A DNA stretch of 64,000 bases from Salarchaeum sp. JOR-1 (GCF_007833275.1 NZ_CP042241.1:1116001-1180000); one strand, 5' to 3'; shown: positions 26,901 to 34,170, counted from the stretch's first letter. Notes: a model not told the origin generated them from the sequence alone. Translations and numbers: made by a program.

Positions 26901-27164
26901 CTCGACGTCGACGGGTTCGGGGAGTACTACGAGGTCGCCGCGTTCGAGGACGTGACCGAGGGGCTCCGCACGGGCGAGATCGACCTGCTCGTCACGGACG
27001 ACCCCGACGACCTCCGCACCGCCGTCCGCGAGGACGTCCCCTACTTCTCCACGGTCGCGTCCGCCGCGGCAGCCGTGGAGGCGCTCGCGCACCGCGACGA
27101 CGACCTCGACGTCCTCCCCGTCAGCGACCGCCCCATCACTCACACCGACTGGGGCGCGAACTGA
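23943..27164 (+). CDS. carB: Carbamoyl-phosphate synthase large subunit
   Basis: A 1073-residue enzyme with the duplicated ATP-grasp layout. The first half begins IGSGPIQIGQAAEFDYSG, the second GGGPIRIGQGVEFDYCSV about 600 residues later, and each has its ATP-grasp core (RTTYTLGGSGSGVV and RPSYVLGGRAMEVVYG). The oligomerisation domain lies between, and the C-terminal MGS-like allosteric domain follows EVMGTARTFGKAYEKA. It makes carbamoyl phosphate for pyrimidines and arginine, using ammonia from CarA. ATG at 23943 is chosen because a TATA-like TTATTA lies about 27 nt upstream; ATG at 23919 would add eight residues. Confidence 0.96.
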   Translation: MSDDRTVLLIGSGPIQIGQAAEFDYSGAQACRALQEEGARVVLVNSNPATIMTDPEMADAVYIEPITTDAIAEVIAKENPDGVIAGLGGQTGLNVTAELAEEGVLDEYDVDVMGTPLDTIYATEDRDLFRQRMHDLDQPVPKSTTISLDEGESLQALSEDDIADRVEDAVEQVGGLPVISRTTYTLGGSGSGVVHELAELKQRVRSGLRLSRNSEVLITESISGWVELEYEVMRDAGDSCIIICNMENIDPMGIHTGESTVVTPSQVIPDEGHQEMRDAALEVIRDLGIEGGCNIQFAWHDDGTPGGEYRVVEVNPRVSRSSALASKATGYPIARVTAKVALGKRLHEISNEITGQTTAAFEPAIDYVVTKVPRWPKDKFPEVDFELGTAMKSTGEAMSIGRTFEESLLKALRSSEYDPAVDWPEVSDDELEVDYLERPTPDRPYAMFEAFDRGYTVSEVVELTDIAEWYVERYANVADAAADAQNGDFTSAATAGFTNHEIAALAGGEFADANESWLPAADEDAVTDGAGASIDSIEGDVPGRTYKQVDTCAGEFAAQTPYYYSSRKPEWFSGPFEGDAAAGELVVDEDERSVVVVGGGPIRIGQGVEFDYCSVHAVRALREEGIDAHVVNNNPETVSTDYDTSDGLFFEPITAEEVADVVEATNADGVMVQFGGQTSVNIADPLQDEIDRRGLDADIVGTSVDAMDLAEDRDRFNALMDEYGISQPTGGSATSKAEALDLAHDIGYPVLVRPSYVLGGRAMEVVYGDDELETYIEEAVRVSPEKPILVDEFLADAIELDVDAVSDGEDVLIGGVMEHVEEAGVHSGDSSCVIPPRSLDDDTLARVREVTEDIADALDTVGLLNVQLAVQHGEVYVLEANPRSSRTVPFVSKATGVPIAKLAAKVMAGQSLDDLGVAEGVPEQYSVKEVVLPFDRLEGSDPRLGPEMKSTGEVMGTARTFGKAYEKAQSAAGNGLPDPGATAVVDLDVDGFGEYYEVAAFEDVTEGLRTGEIDLLVTDDPDDLRTAVREDVPYFSTVASAAAAVEALAHRDDDLDVLPVSDRPITHTDWGAN

Positions 27165-27200
27165 CACGCCGCGGTTCCCGTTCTCCTCGTTGATCGCTGG

Positions 27201-27476
27201 TCAGGCTATCGCGAGCGTGGCGGCTCCGGCGAGCACGAACGCGCCGAGACCGTACCAGGGTTCGCGGCGGAGCGTGCGCGCGCCCGCGGCCGTCCGGCCG
27301 CCGATGTCGACGCCGAGCGCCAGCCCCACGAACAGGGCGGCGAGCGCGGTACCGACTCCCGGGAACCCGTGTTGTTCGGCGTACGCGGCGACCGCCCCGA
27401 CGGTGACGCCGACGATGGCGGCGTGAACCTCCGTGTACGTGAGCGCGTTTCCGGAACCGACGGGTGTCGAACCCAT
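27201..27476 (-). CDS. Small two- to three-helix membrane protein, unknown
   Basis: A 91-residue protein with three hydrophobic stretches (AAIVGVTVGAVAAYA, TALAALFVGLALGVDIGG, WYGLGAFVLAGAATLAIA) joined by short polar turns. The motif TLRREPWYGLGAF near the end looks conserved-type. It lies between the convergent carB stop and the carA stop, on the carA strand, 36 nt after carA, so probably the distal gene of the carA transcript. No functional clue. Confidence 0.65.
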   Translation of the reverse strand: MGSTPVGSGNALTYTEVHAAIVGVTVGAVAAYAEQHGFPGVGTALAALFVGLALGVDIGGRTAAGARTLRREPWYGLGAFVLAGAATLAIA

Positions 27477-27512
27477 ACATCCGATACGGAACCGCGGGAA
27501 AAGAAGGCTTGG

Positions 27513-28571
27513 TCAGTCGGCGCTGACGGGCGCGCGGGACTCCGCAAGGTCGAGCACGTCGTCGAAGAAGCCGAGGGAGTCGTGGGGGCCGGGGTGGGCT
27601 TCGGGGTGGTACTGGCGCGTGATGACGTCGAGCTCGTCGGATTCGAGGCCCTCCGGGGTGTCGTCGTTCACGTTCACCTGAGTCACGTCGAGGTCGCCGG
27701 GTTCGGCGACGGTGTAGCCGTGGTTCTGCGTGGTCATCACGACCTTGTCCGTCCGGAGGTCGCGCACGGGCTGGTTCACGCCGCGGTGGCCGAACGCCAT
27801 CTTCTCCGTGCTGCCGCCGAGCGCGTTCGCGACGACCTGCTGGCCGAGGCAGATACCCGCGAAGGGGTACTCGCCGACGAGCGTGTCGACGAGGTGTTCG
27901 GCGGCCTCGAAGTTCTCCGGGTCGCCGGGGCCGTTCGAGACGAACACGACGTCGGGGTCGATGTCGCGGACTGCCGCGGGCGTGGTATCGTAGGGGAGGA
28001 CGTGGACTTCGGCGTTCCGCGCGGTGAGCGAGTCCACGATCGAGCCCTTCGCGCCGCAGTCGACCAGCGCGACGGACGCCCCGCTCCCCTGGTGGTGTTC
28101 GGGTTCGGTGACGCTGACCTGCGCGCCGATGTCGGTGATGTCGGACATCCCGGGGCAGTCGGCGAGTTCCTCCTTCGCGGCCGCGGGGCTGGCGTCGGGG
28201 CCGGCGGCGATACCGACCTTCATCGCGCCGCCCTCGCGGATGTCGAGAACGAGGTCGCGGGTGTCGACGTGGTCGACGGCGGGCACGCTTTCCTCGGTGA
28301 GCCAGTCGGCCACGTCGTCGGTGAGCTCGCGCGCGACGACGGCACTCGGGTGGACGCGGTCGGACTCGAATCGCTCCGCGCGGACGCCGTAGTTCCCGAT
28401 GAGCGGGTAGGCGAACGTGAGAACCTGTTCCTCGTAGGAGGGGTCGGTCAGGGACTCCTCGTAGCCCGTGTACGCGGTGGTGAACACGAGTTCACCCTGT
28501 GCGCGGCCCGGTGAGCGGGCGCGGGCTTCGACGACGTCCCCCGTTTCGAGCGCGAGGTATGCGTCCGGCAT
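27513..28571 (-). CDS. carA: Carbamoyl-phosphate synthase small subunit (glutaminase)
   Basis: A 352-residue protein supplying ammonia from glutamine to CarB. The N-terminal CPSase domain has FTTAYTGYEESLTDPSYE and the C-terminal class I amidotransferase has VFVSNGPGDPENFE, the nucleophile elbow FAGICLGQQVVANALGG (catalytic Cys) and the HxE-containing ITRQYHPEAHPGP. Start ATG at 28571 (MPDAYLALETGDVV) is preferred over the nine-residue longer reading. Unlike the usual carAB operon, carA faces carB tail to tail here, with a small membrane gene between. Confidence 0.95.
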   Translation of the reverse strand: MPDAYLALETGDVVEARARSPGRAQGELVFTTAYTGYEESLTDPSYEEQVLTFAYPLIGNYGVRAERFESDRVHPSAVVARELTDDVADWLTEESVPAVDHVDTRDLVLDIREGGAMKVGIAAGPDASPAAAKEELADCPGMSDITDIGAQVSVTEPEHHQGSGASVALVDCGAKGSIVDSLTARNAEVHVLPYDTTPAAVRDIDPDVVFVSNGPGDPENFEAAEHLVDTLVGEYPFAGICLGQQVVANALGGSTEKMAFGHRGVNQPVRDLRTDKVVMTTQNHGYTVAEPGDLDVTQVNVNDDTPEGLESDELDVITRQYHPEAHPGPHDSLGFFDDVLDLAESRAPVSAD

Positions 28572-28610
28572 TACGAGATTCAAACGTACTACCCGCACTT
28601 AGTCCTTACC

Positions 28611-28637
28611 TTCGTAATTGAGTTACGAAATTCGTAA
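28611..28637. promoter_or_regulatory. Operator-like repeats between carA and the Lrp-type gene
   Basis: TTCGTAA-ttgag-TTACGAA (28611-28629) is a perfect 7-bp inverted repeat, and a third copy TTCGTAA follows at 28631-28637. The block sits upstream of both divergent core promoters: TATA-like elements near 28600 (minus strand, for carA) and 28641 (plus strand, for the regulator). It is the natural binding site for the adjacent Lrp-family protein. Confidence 0.65.
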
Positions 28638-28668
28638 CGCTATTGGGTTCGGGGGTGGTTCCACGCGT

Positions 28669-29082
28669 ATGGACGACCTCGACCGGAAGATACTCGACAT
28701 CCTCCGACGGGACGCCCGCACGCCATACACGGAGATAGCGAGCACGCTCGACGTGAGCGAGGGGACGGTCAGAAACCGCGTCGATCGGCTCCGCGACGAC
28801 GGCATCATCGAACGGTTCACCGTCTCCACCCGCACCGGAAACGTCAAGGCGATGATAGAGGTGTCCGTCGCAGTGGACGTGGACACGCACTCCGTCGGCG
28901 ACCGCATGACCGAGTGGGACGAAGTCGACTTCGTCTGGCAGGTCTCGGGCGAACTCGACATCGTCCTCGTCGTCGACGCCGCGGACACCACGCGCGTGAA
29001 CGAACTCATCACGAAAGCCCGCGAACAGGACGAGGTCGTAGAGACGAAGACGCGACTGATTCTCGACGAGAAACTCGGCTGA
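28669..29082 (+). CDS. Lrp/AsnC family transcription regulator
   Basis: A 137-residue single-HTH Lrp protein: DDLDRKILDILRRDARTPYTE, then IASTLDVSEGTVRNRVDRL as the HTH with DGIIERFTV as the wing, followed by an RAM-like ligand domain (KAMIEVSVAVDVDTH, VDFVWQVSGELDIVLVVDA, ETKTRLILDE). ATG at 28669 is used. It is transcribed divergently from carA across 97 nt carrying TTCGTAA repeats, and the same word occurs before carB. It probably senses an amino acid or pyrimidine-related effector and controls carbamoyl phosphate synthesis and its own gene. Confidence 0.9.
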   Translation: MDDLDRKILDILRRDARTPYTEIASTLDVSEGTVRNRVDRLRDDGIIERFTVSTRTGNVKAMIEVSVAVDVDTHSVGDRMTEWDEVDFVWQVSGELDIVLVVDAADTTRVNELITKAREQDEVVETKTRLILDEKLG

Positions 29083-29123
29083 ACATCCGAAGTTCTATTC
29101 CCGTCCCTCCCCCTCCCACGTGT

Positions 29124-29702
29124 ATGAACGACACACCGACGGGAGCTGACGTACGCACGCCCGAAGAAGTCGAGAACGCAGAACAGGACGTCGTCACCGT
29201 CACGCCCGACGACGAACGCACCGGCCTCACGAACCGCCTCGACGCCCACACCGGCGACGGCATCCGCCACCGCGCCTTCACCTGCATGCTCTTCGACGAG
29301 GACGGCCGCGTTCTCCTCGCGCAGCGCGCGGCCCGCAAACGCCTCTGGGACACCTGCTGGGACGGCACCGTCGCCAGCCATCCCGTGGACGGCCAGAGCC
29401 AGACGGAAGCCACCCGGGAACGCCTCGACGAGGAGCTCGGGATTTCACCCGACCAGTACGACGACCTCGAAGTAACAGACCGATTCGAGTACAAGCGCTA
29501 CTACATGAACGACGGCGTCGAGTGGGAGGTCTGCGCCGTCCTCCAGGCAACCCTCACCGACACCAGCATCGACCCAGACCCCGACGAGGTCGGCGGCGTC
29601 CTCTGGGCGGACTACGACGACCTCCACGAGAACCCCCGGCAGTACCGCCAGCTTGACCTCTGCCCCTGGTTCGAAATCGCGATGCGCCGCGACTTCGAGT
29701 AA
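29124..29702 (+). CDS. idi: Isopentenyl-diphosphate isomerase (type I)-like Nudix protein
   Basis: A 192-residue Nudix-fold protein with the overall IDI-1 plan: IRHRAFTCMLFDEDGRVLLAQ, RLWDTCWDGTVASHPVDGQS, the Nudix-like ATRERLDEELGI and FEYKRYYMNDGVEWEVCAVL. In characterised IDI-1 enzymes the active-site Cys lies in NSVCGHP or TCCSHP; the matching residue here is Ala (TVASHP). The acid-side Glu is kept in WEVCAV. So it may be a diverged isomerase or a Nudix enzyme with another task in isoprenoid metabolism. Haloarchaea usually have a type II isomerase as well. The gene lies 41 nt after the Lrp gene. Confidence 0.75.
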   Translation: MNDTPTGADVRTPEEVENAEQDVVTVTPDDERTGLTNRLDAHTGDGIRHRAFTCMLFDEDGRVLLAQRAARKRLWDTCWDGTVASHPVDGQSQTEATRERLDEELGISPDQYDDLEVTDRFEYKRYYMNDGVEWEVCAVLQATLTDTSIDPDPDEVGGVLWADYDDLHENPRQYRQLDLCPWFEIAMRRDFE

Positions 29703-29731
29703 GCTTTTCCACCCGCGCCCCTACGTGGGGT

Positions 29732-30145
29732 ATGCTCGCCCTCGCCGGCGGCGTCTACGACGACGTGCTCGCGCACGCCCGCGAGGACGTCCCCCGCGAG
29801 GCCTGCGGCATCCTCGTCGGCACCACCGACGGCGACGCGGCGACCGCGACGGTCGCGCACCGCGTCCGGAACGTCGCCGACGCCCCCAACGTCGCGTACG
29901 AGATAGACCCCACCGAACAGCTCCGGGTGTTCGAGACCGCCGCCGACCACGACCGCGAAGTCGTCGGGTTCTACCACTCGCATCCCGCGGGCCCCGCCGC
30001 GATGAGCGACCGCGACCGCGAGACGGCCGCGTGGCCCGGCTATCGGTACCTCCTCGTGTCGCTCGCCGGCCGCCCGCCGTTCGTCGGCGCGTGGATGTGG
30101 ACGGGCGACGACTTCGAGCGCGAGGCCGTCACAGTCCAAAACTGA
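29732..30145 (+). CDS. JAMM/MPN+ desampylase-like metalloprotease
   Basis: A 137-residue MPN+ domain. The zinc site is complete: Glu23 in PREACGILVG and His82-Ser-His84 followed by Ser92 and Asp95 in HSHPAGPAAMSDRD, the H-x-H-x7-S-x2-D pattern. It resembles the haloarchaeal desampylase HvJAMM1, which removes the ubiquitin-like SAMP proteins from targets and from linear fusions. A SAMP1 gene is also in this window (53983-54252), though not adjacent. ATG at 29732 gives a compact domain without extensions. Confidence 0.88.
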   Translation: MLALAGGVYDDVLAHAREDVPREACGILVGTTDGDAATATVAHRVRNVADAPNVAYEIDPTEQLRVFETAADHDREVVGFYHSHPAGPAAMSDRDRETAAWPGYRYLLVSLAGRPPFVGAWMWTGDDFEREAVTVQN

Positions 30146-30172
30146 GTAGTGTCCGCCCCTCCCTCCTCCAGT

Positions 30173-30865
30173 ATGGTCGATACGTACGACGACCTCTCGG
30201 GACAGGTCGCGCTCGTCACCGGCGCGAACCGCGGGCTCGGCGCGGAAATCGCCCGCACGCTCGCGGAGAGGGGCGCGACCGTCTACGCCGGCTCCCGGAG
30301 TTCGCAGAACGACACTCCGGAAGACACCGAACGCGTCCTCCTCGACGTGACGCAGGAGGGCGACATCGAGGCCGCTGTGGACGGCATCTACTCCGAAGTC
30401 GGCCGCCTCGACATCCTCGTGAACAACGCGGGCGTCGGCGAGTTCGGGAACGACATCGTCGCGGAGCCAACCACGGAAATCGACCGCACGCTCGCGGTGA
30501 ACCTCCGCGGGCCGATGGTGCTCTGCAAGCACGCCGTCCCGCTCCTCATCCAGAACGAGGGCGGGCGCGTCGTCAACGTCTCCTCCGGCATGGGCGCGCT
30601 CACCGACATGGACGGCTCCAGCCCCGCCTACCGGATCTCCAAGACGGGACTGAACGGCCTCACGGCCTACCTGCACGGCGAGTACAACGAGAACGGCCTG
30701 CTCGCGAACTCCGTCTGCCCCGGCTACGTCCAGACCGACATGGGCGGCGAGGACGCCGACCGCTCCGTCGAGACGGGCGCGGAGACGCCGGTGTGGCTCG
30801 CGTCGCTCGAACCCGACGGGCCGTCCGGTGCGTTCTGGCGGGACAAAGAACGCATCGACTGGTAG
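30173..30865 (+). CDS. Short-chain dehydrogenase/reductase (SDR)
   Basis: A 230-residue classical SDR. The cofactor motif is VALVTGANRGLGAEIAR (TGxxxGxG) near residue 12, followed by DILVNNAGVGEFG (NNAG), the catalytic Ser of VNVSSGMGAL, and YRISKTGLNGL (YxxxK), with CPGYVQTDMGG after it. NADP preference is likely from the basic residues after strand 2 (YAGSRSSQ). ATG at 30173 is used in place of a GTG at 30149. The substrate is not evident. Confidence 0.92.
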   Translation: MVDTYDDLSGQVALVTGANRGLGAEIARTLAERGATVYAGSRSSQNDTPEDTERVLLDVTQEGDIEAAVDGIYSEVGRLDILVNNAGVGEFGNDIVAEPTTEIDRTLAVNLRGPMVLCKHAVPLLIQNEGGRVVNVSSGMGALTDMDGSSPAYRISKTGLNGLTAYLHGEYNENGLLANSVCPGYVQTDMGGEDADRSVETGAETPVWLASLEPDGPSGAFWRDKERIDW

Positions 30866-30871
30866 GCCGCG

Positions 30872-31102
30872 TTAGCGCCGCACCGCAGTCCAGACGCCCA
30901 CCAGCGCGAACAGCACCGCGGGCACCATCGGGAGCGCGACGAGCGTGTCCATCCAGGGCAGTCCGAGCGGGCTGAGCGTCCCGCCGAGCAGTATCAGTCC
31001 CGGTATGACGAGCATGGAGACGACGAGCACCGCGATGATCGCCCAGGACTGTCGATCCGTGAGCGGTCGTTCGGCCTGTGCCTCCTGTGGTTCGTGCGCC
31101 AT
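30872..31102 (-). CDS. Small two-helix membrane protein, unknown
   Basis: A 76-residue protein: a charged N-terminus (MAHEPQEAQAERPLTDRQ), then two transmembrane helices (SWAIIAVLVVSMLVIPGLILL and TLVALPMVPAVLFALVGVW) and a short basic end. Its ATG overlaps the alcohol dehydrogenase stop by 1 nt, so it is translated with it. No functional assignment. Confidence 0.65.
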   Translation of the reverse strand: MAHEPQEAQAERPLTDRQSWAIIAVLVVSMLVIPGLILLGGTLSPLGLPWMDTLVALPMVPAVLFALVGVWTAVRR

Positions 31103-32142
31103 CAGTATTCGCTATCGGGTTTTACCACCACCTTCCCAAAGCCTTCGCGATTCTCCAGCAGTTCGTGCGCGCGCGCCGTCTCGCTTATCGGCAGCACCTC
31201 GCGGATGCGCGGCTCGAACGTCCCGTCCCAGACGTGCTGGAGGGCGTCGTCGGCCTCTCCGAGGGTCGCCATCGTCGATCCGATGACCTTGAGCTGGTTC
31301 CAGAAGATGCGGTTGATGTCAGTCTCCGGCCGCCCGCCGGTCGTCGCGCCGCACGTGACGACCCGGCCGCCCTTCGCGAGCGACTTCAGGCTGTCCTGCC
31401 ACGTCGCCGCCCCGACGTGATCCACCACCACGTCGACGCCGCGCTTCCCCGTCAGCTCTCGGATCCGGCTCGCGAAGTCGTTCGCTTCGTAGTCGATCGT
31501 GTAGTCCGCACCGATCTCCTCGGCGTAATCGAGTTTCTCCTGGCTGGACGCGGTGGCGTACACCTCCGCGCCCGCGTGCTTCGCGACCTGCACGGCCGCG
31601 TGCCCGACGCCGCCGCTCGCGCCGAGCACGAGCACTTTCTCGCCCGGACTGACTTCGCCGCGCGTGAGCAGCATCCGCCACGCCGTCTGGAACACGAGCG
31701 GCGCGGCCGCCGCCGTCTCCCAGTCCACGTGCTCGGGGACGGGAACGAGGTTCTCCTCCGGAACTACCGTCTGCTCGGAGTGGACGCCGCGGACGTGCTC
31801 GCCGATGATGTGGAACGAGGAACACAGCGAGTGCTCGCCGTCCCGACAGAACTCGCACTCCCCGCAGCTCACGCCCGAGAGCAGCGCGACGCGGTCGCCC
31901 TCGGAGAAGCGCGTCACGTCCTCGCCGACCTCGGCGACGACGCCCGCGCAGTCGCTCCCCGGAATGTGCGGCATGTCGAGGTCGACTCCCGGCAGCCCCT
32001 TGCGCGTCCAGATGTCGAGGTGGTTCAGCGCGCCCGCCTTCACGTCCACCACGACCTCGCCCCGCCCCGCCTCGGGATCCGGGAACTCGCCGTACTCGAT
32101 GACGTCCCTGCCGCCGTGCTCCGCAAACTGAACTGCCTTCAT
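31102..32142 (-). CDS. Zinc-dependent alcohol dehydrogenase family protein
   Basis: A 346-residue MDR-family oxidoreductase. The N-terminal GroES-like domain has NHLDIWTRKGLPGVDLDMP, IPGSDCAGVVAEVGEDV and the structural zinc site CGECEFCRDGEHSLC; the Rossmann domain has VLVLGASGGVGHAAVQVAKHAG. The catalytic-zinc Cys of classical ADHs (around position 40) is replaced by the H-L-D-I-W context, as in quinone oxidoreductase-like members. NADPH use is possible. Start MKAVQFAEHGG at 32142. The small membrane protein downstream is translationally coupled. Confidence 0.87.
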   Translation of the reverse strand: MKAVQFAEHGGRDVIEYGEFPDPEAGRGEVVVDVKAGALNHLDIWTRKGLPGVDLDMPHIPGSDCAGVVAEVGEDVTRFSEGDRVALLSGVSCGECEFCRDGEHSLCSSFHIIGEHVRGVHSEQTVVPEENLVPVPEHVDWETAAAAPLVFQTAWRMLLTRGEVSPGEKVLVLGASGGVGHAAVQVAKHAGAEVYATASSQEKLDYAEEIGADYTIDYEANDFASRIRELTGKRGVDVVVDHVGAATWQDSLKSLAKGGRVVTCGATTGGRPETDINRIFWNQLKVIGSTMATLGEADDALQHVWDGTFEPRIREVLPISETARAHELLENREGFGKVVVKPDSEY

Positions 32143-32214
32143 GCGTCGAGACTTCACGTCCTCGCCTCAAAACTCTATGGCACGTATTATCCCGCCGCCG
32201 CTCCCAGGGTGCGT

Positions 32215-32853
32215 ATGGTCGACTTCCAGTCCCGCGACACCGACGACTCGGAACCGGCGGACGCCGAGGGCGAGCAGGGCGACGAGAGCCACGAACACGA
32301 GGGGCGCGAGCACGACCACAGCCACGAGCACGACCACAGCCACCACCACGACGCTGATATCGACGCGCTCGGCGTCGGCGTGGTAACGGTGTCGTCGTCG
32401 CGGAGTCTGGACGACGACCCGAGCGGGGACGCCATCGAGACGGCGTTCGAGAGCGAGGGCCACGAGGTCGTCACCCGCGAACTGGTACGAGACGACTACG
32501 ACCGCGTGCAGGCGGTCGTGAACCGCCTCGTCGGCCGGGACGACGTGGACGCGGTCGTCACGACGGGCGGGACGGGCGTCACGCCGGACGACCGGACCGT
32601 CGAGGCGGTGCGCCCGCTCCTGGAAAAACGCCTTCCCGGATTCGGCGAACTGTTCCGCCGGCTCTCCTTCGACGACATCGGCACGCGCGTCGTCGGCACG
32701 CGCGCGCTCGCCGGCATCGCGGACGGCGTCCCGGTCTTCTGCCTCCCCGGGAGCGAGAACGCCGCGACGCTCGGCGCGCAAGACATCATCGTCCCCGAGG
32801 CCCCCCACCTCGCCGGGCTCTCCCAGCGCGCGGACGAGGCGGACGAGGAGTGA
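32215..32853 (+). CDS. moaB: Molybdopterin biosynthesis protein MoaB/Mog-type with His-rich N-terminus
   Basis: A 212-residue protein. The C-terminal 160 residues are a MoaB/Mog domain: VGVVTVSSSRSLDDDPSG, then AVVTTGGTGVTPDDRT with the molybdopterin-binding TTGGTG, and FCLPGSENAATLGAQD. It adenylylates molybdopterin or inserts molybdate. The N-terminal 45 residues are an acidic lead followed by ten histidines within residues 26-45, a metal-binding-type tract. It is translationally coupled to the next gene by a 4-nt GTGA overlap. ATG at 32215. Confidence 0.9.
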   Translation: MVDFQSRDTDDSEPADAEGEQGDESHEHEGREHDHSHEHDHSHHHDADIDALGVGVVTVSSSRSLDDDPSGDAIETAFESEGHEVVTRELVRDDYDRVQAVVNRLVGRDDVDAVVTTGGTGVTPDDRTVEAVRPLLEKRLPGFGELFRRLSFDDIGTRVVGTRALAGIADGVPVFCLPGSENAATLGAQDIIVPEAPHLAGLSQRADEADEE

Positions 32854-33608
32854 CCGACAAACAGGCGATTCGCGAACGCGTCTGGGACGCACTCGACGAG
32901 GACGGCGTCGCGCGTTTCCCGTTCCCGCCGCACGGCCGCATCCCGAACTTCGCGGGCGCGGAGACCGCAGCCGACCGCCTCGCCGACACGGACGCCTGGC
33001 AGTCGGCGGCCGTGGTGAAGGCGAACCCGGACGCGCCCCAGCTTCCCGTGCGGCGGAGCGCGCTCCGCGACGGCAAAACCGTCTACATGGCCGTTCCACG
33101 GCTCAGGGACAAGGAGTGCTTCCTCGAACTCGACCCCGGCACTATCGACCCCGAGAACTACGACCGCGCGCCCGCGCTCTCGAATGTGGAGGCGTACGCC
33201 ACCCAGGTCGGGCCGGCGGCCGTCCCGGAAATCGACCTCGTCGTGTCCGGGAGCGTCGCCGTCACCGAGGGCGGCGCGCGAATCGGGAAGGGCGAGGGGT
33301 ACAGCGACCTCGAATACGCGATACTCCACGACCTCGGGCTGGTGGCGGCCGCTGGGAGCCACCGAACGGCGAGCGGTGAAACCGCGGGCACGACGGTCGC
33401 GACGACGGTGCACGAACGCCAGGTAGTCGAGGACGCGACGCCGGACGACCACGACGTGCCGCTGGATTTTGTGGTGACGCCCGAACGAACGATTGCGACG
33501 GAGACGCCGCACGAACGCCCCGCGGGCGTGGACTGGGACGCGCTGAGCGAGGAGCGAATCGCGGAGATACCGGTGCTGGAGCGCCTACAGCCGGACGAGC
33601 GTTTATAA
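32850..33608 (+). CDS. 5-formyltetrahydrofolate cyclo-ligase family protein
   Basis: A 252-residue protein starting with GTG inside the moaB stop. It opens MTDKQAIRERVWDALDEDGVARFPFPPHGRIPNF, has VVKANPDAPQLPVRRSAL and YMAVPRLRDKECFLELD, then IDLVVSGSVAVTEGGARIGKG with a GYSDLEYAIL motif, matching the ligase-like C-terminal site. The haloarchaeal members are longer than bacterial FTHF cyclo-ligases and their reaction is not always verified. The immediate neighbour moaB links it to pterin/folate chemistry. Confidence 0.82.
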   Translation: MTDKQAIRERVWDALDEDGVARFPFPPHGRIPNFAGAETAADRLADTDAWQSAAVVKANPDAPQLPVRRSALRDGKTVYMAVPRLRDKECFLELDPGTIDPENYDRAPALSNVEAYATQVGPAAVPEIDLVVSGSVAVTEGGARIGKGEGYSDLEYAILHDLGLVAAAGSHRTASGETAGTTVATTVHERQVVEDATPDDHDVPLDFVVTPERTIATETPHERPAGVDWDALSEERIAEIPVLERLQPDERL

Positions 33609-33631
33609 CCGAAGCCGGCGAACGTCGGGGT

Positions 33632-33838
33632 ATGCCGCGGGAGGCCGAGTCCGTGCTCGCCGGACTCCTGGAGGAGCGCGAGACGACGCCAGCCTGCGCG
33701 ATGTGTTCGAGCGACGCCGACTTCTTCCTCTACGAACCCGATCGGGTGCGGAAGTTCGTCTGCTGGGAGCACGTCAGCCCGTACGCTGCAGCCGTCGACG
33801 AACCCGGAGACGACCGCCCGACGGCGGTCAGAATCTAG
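33632..33838 (+). CDS. Small CxxC-containing protein
   Basis: A 68-residue protein with a single CAMC motif (residues 22-25) and a further Cys in VRKFVCWEHVSPY (residue about 44), with His two residues later. The set C-x2-C...C-x2-H would make one zinc site. The frame around (MPREAESVLAGLLEERETTP, ending DRPTAVRI) has haloarchaeal composition. It lies 23 nt after the cyclo-ligase gene and overlaps the convergent cupin gene by 4 nt. Function unknown; small zinc-finger proteins of this sort are common in haloarchaea. Confidence 0.68.
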   Translation: MPREAESVLAGLLEERETTPACAMCSSDADFFLYEPDRVRKFVCWEHVSPYAAAVDEPGDDRPTAVRI

Positions 33839-34146
33839 TCCATCGGCGCCATCGTCGCCGTGAACACCGCGATTTCGCCGCTCTCGTTTCGCGCGCCGTG
33901 CGGGACGCCGGGTTCGTGGACGACGACACCGGGCGCGTCCACCGCTCGCTCCTCGTCGCCCTGCACGACGACGACCGTTCCCTCGACGACGTGGAACGCG
34001 TTCGTCTGTCCGGGATGGTCGTGCGGGCTGAGTTCGCCGCCCGGACCGAGCGCGAACGCCTTCACGAGCACGTCCTCGGAGTAGTACAGTTCACTGGTCG
34101 CTACCTCGCCCGCTTCGGGCGCGAAGTCGAGGTCGTGTACGTCCAT
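33835..34146 (-). CDS. Cupin-domain protein
   Basis: A 103-residue single beta-barrel: LGPGGELSPHDHPGQTNAFHVVEG contains the first cupin motif (HxH...E-like), and PGVVVHEPGVPHGARNES the second with its His. The domain would bind a divalent metal. It is the last gene of the apparent pyrG operon (24 nt after the DUF7126-like gene), and overlaps the convergent CxxC gene by 4 nt. Enzymatic or sensory role not determinable. Confidence 0.85.
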   Translation of the reverse strand: MDVHDLDFAPEAGEVATSELYYSEDVLVKAFALGPGGELSPHDHPGQTNAFHVVEGTVVVVQGDEERAVDAPGVVVHEPGVPHGARNESGEIAVFTATMAPMD

Positions 34147-34170
34147 ACCGGCGCGTGGGAGCGGAGCTAC

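Noticed and set aside
28911..29100. Frame at 28914 that would join the Lrp region to the IDI-like gene
   Set aside because: The N-terminal part is out-of-frame shadow of the Lrp gene; the Nudix protein has a good ATG at 29124.
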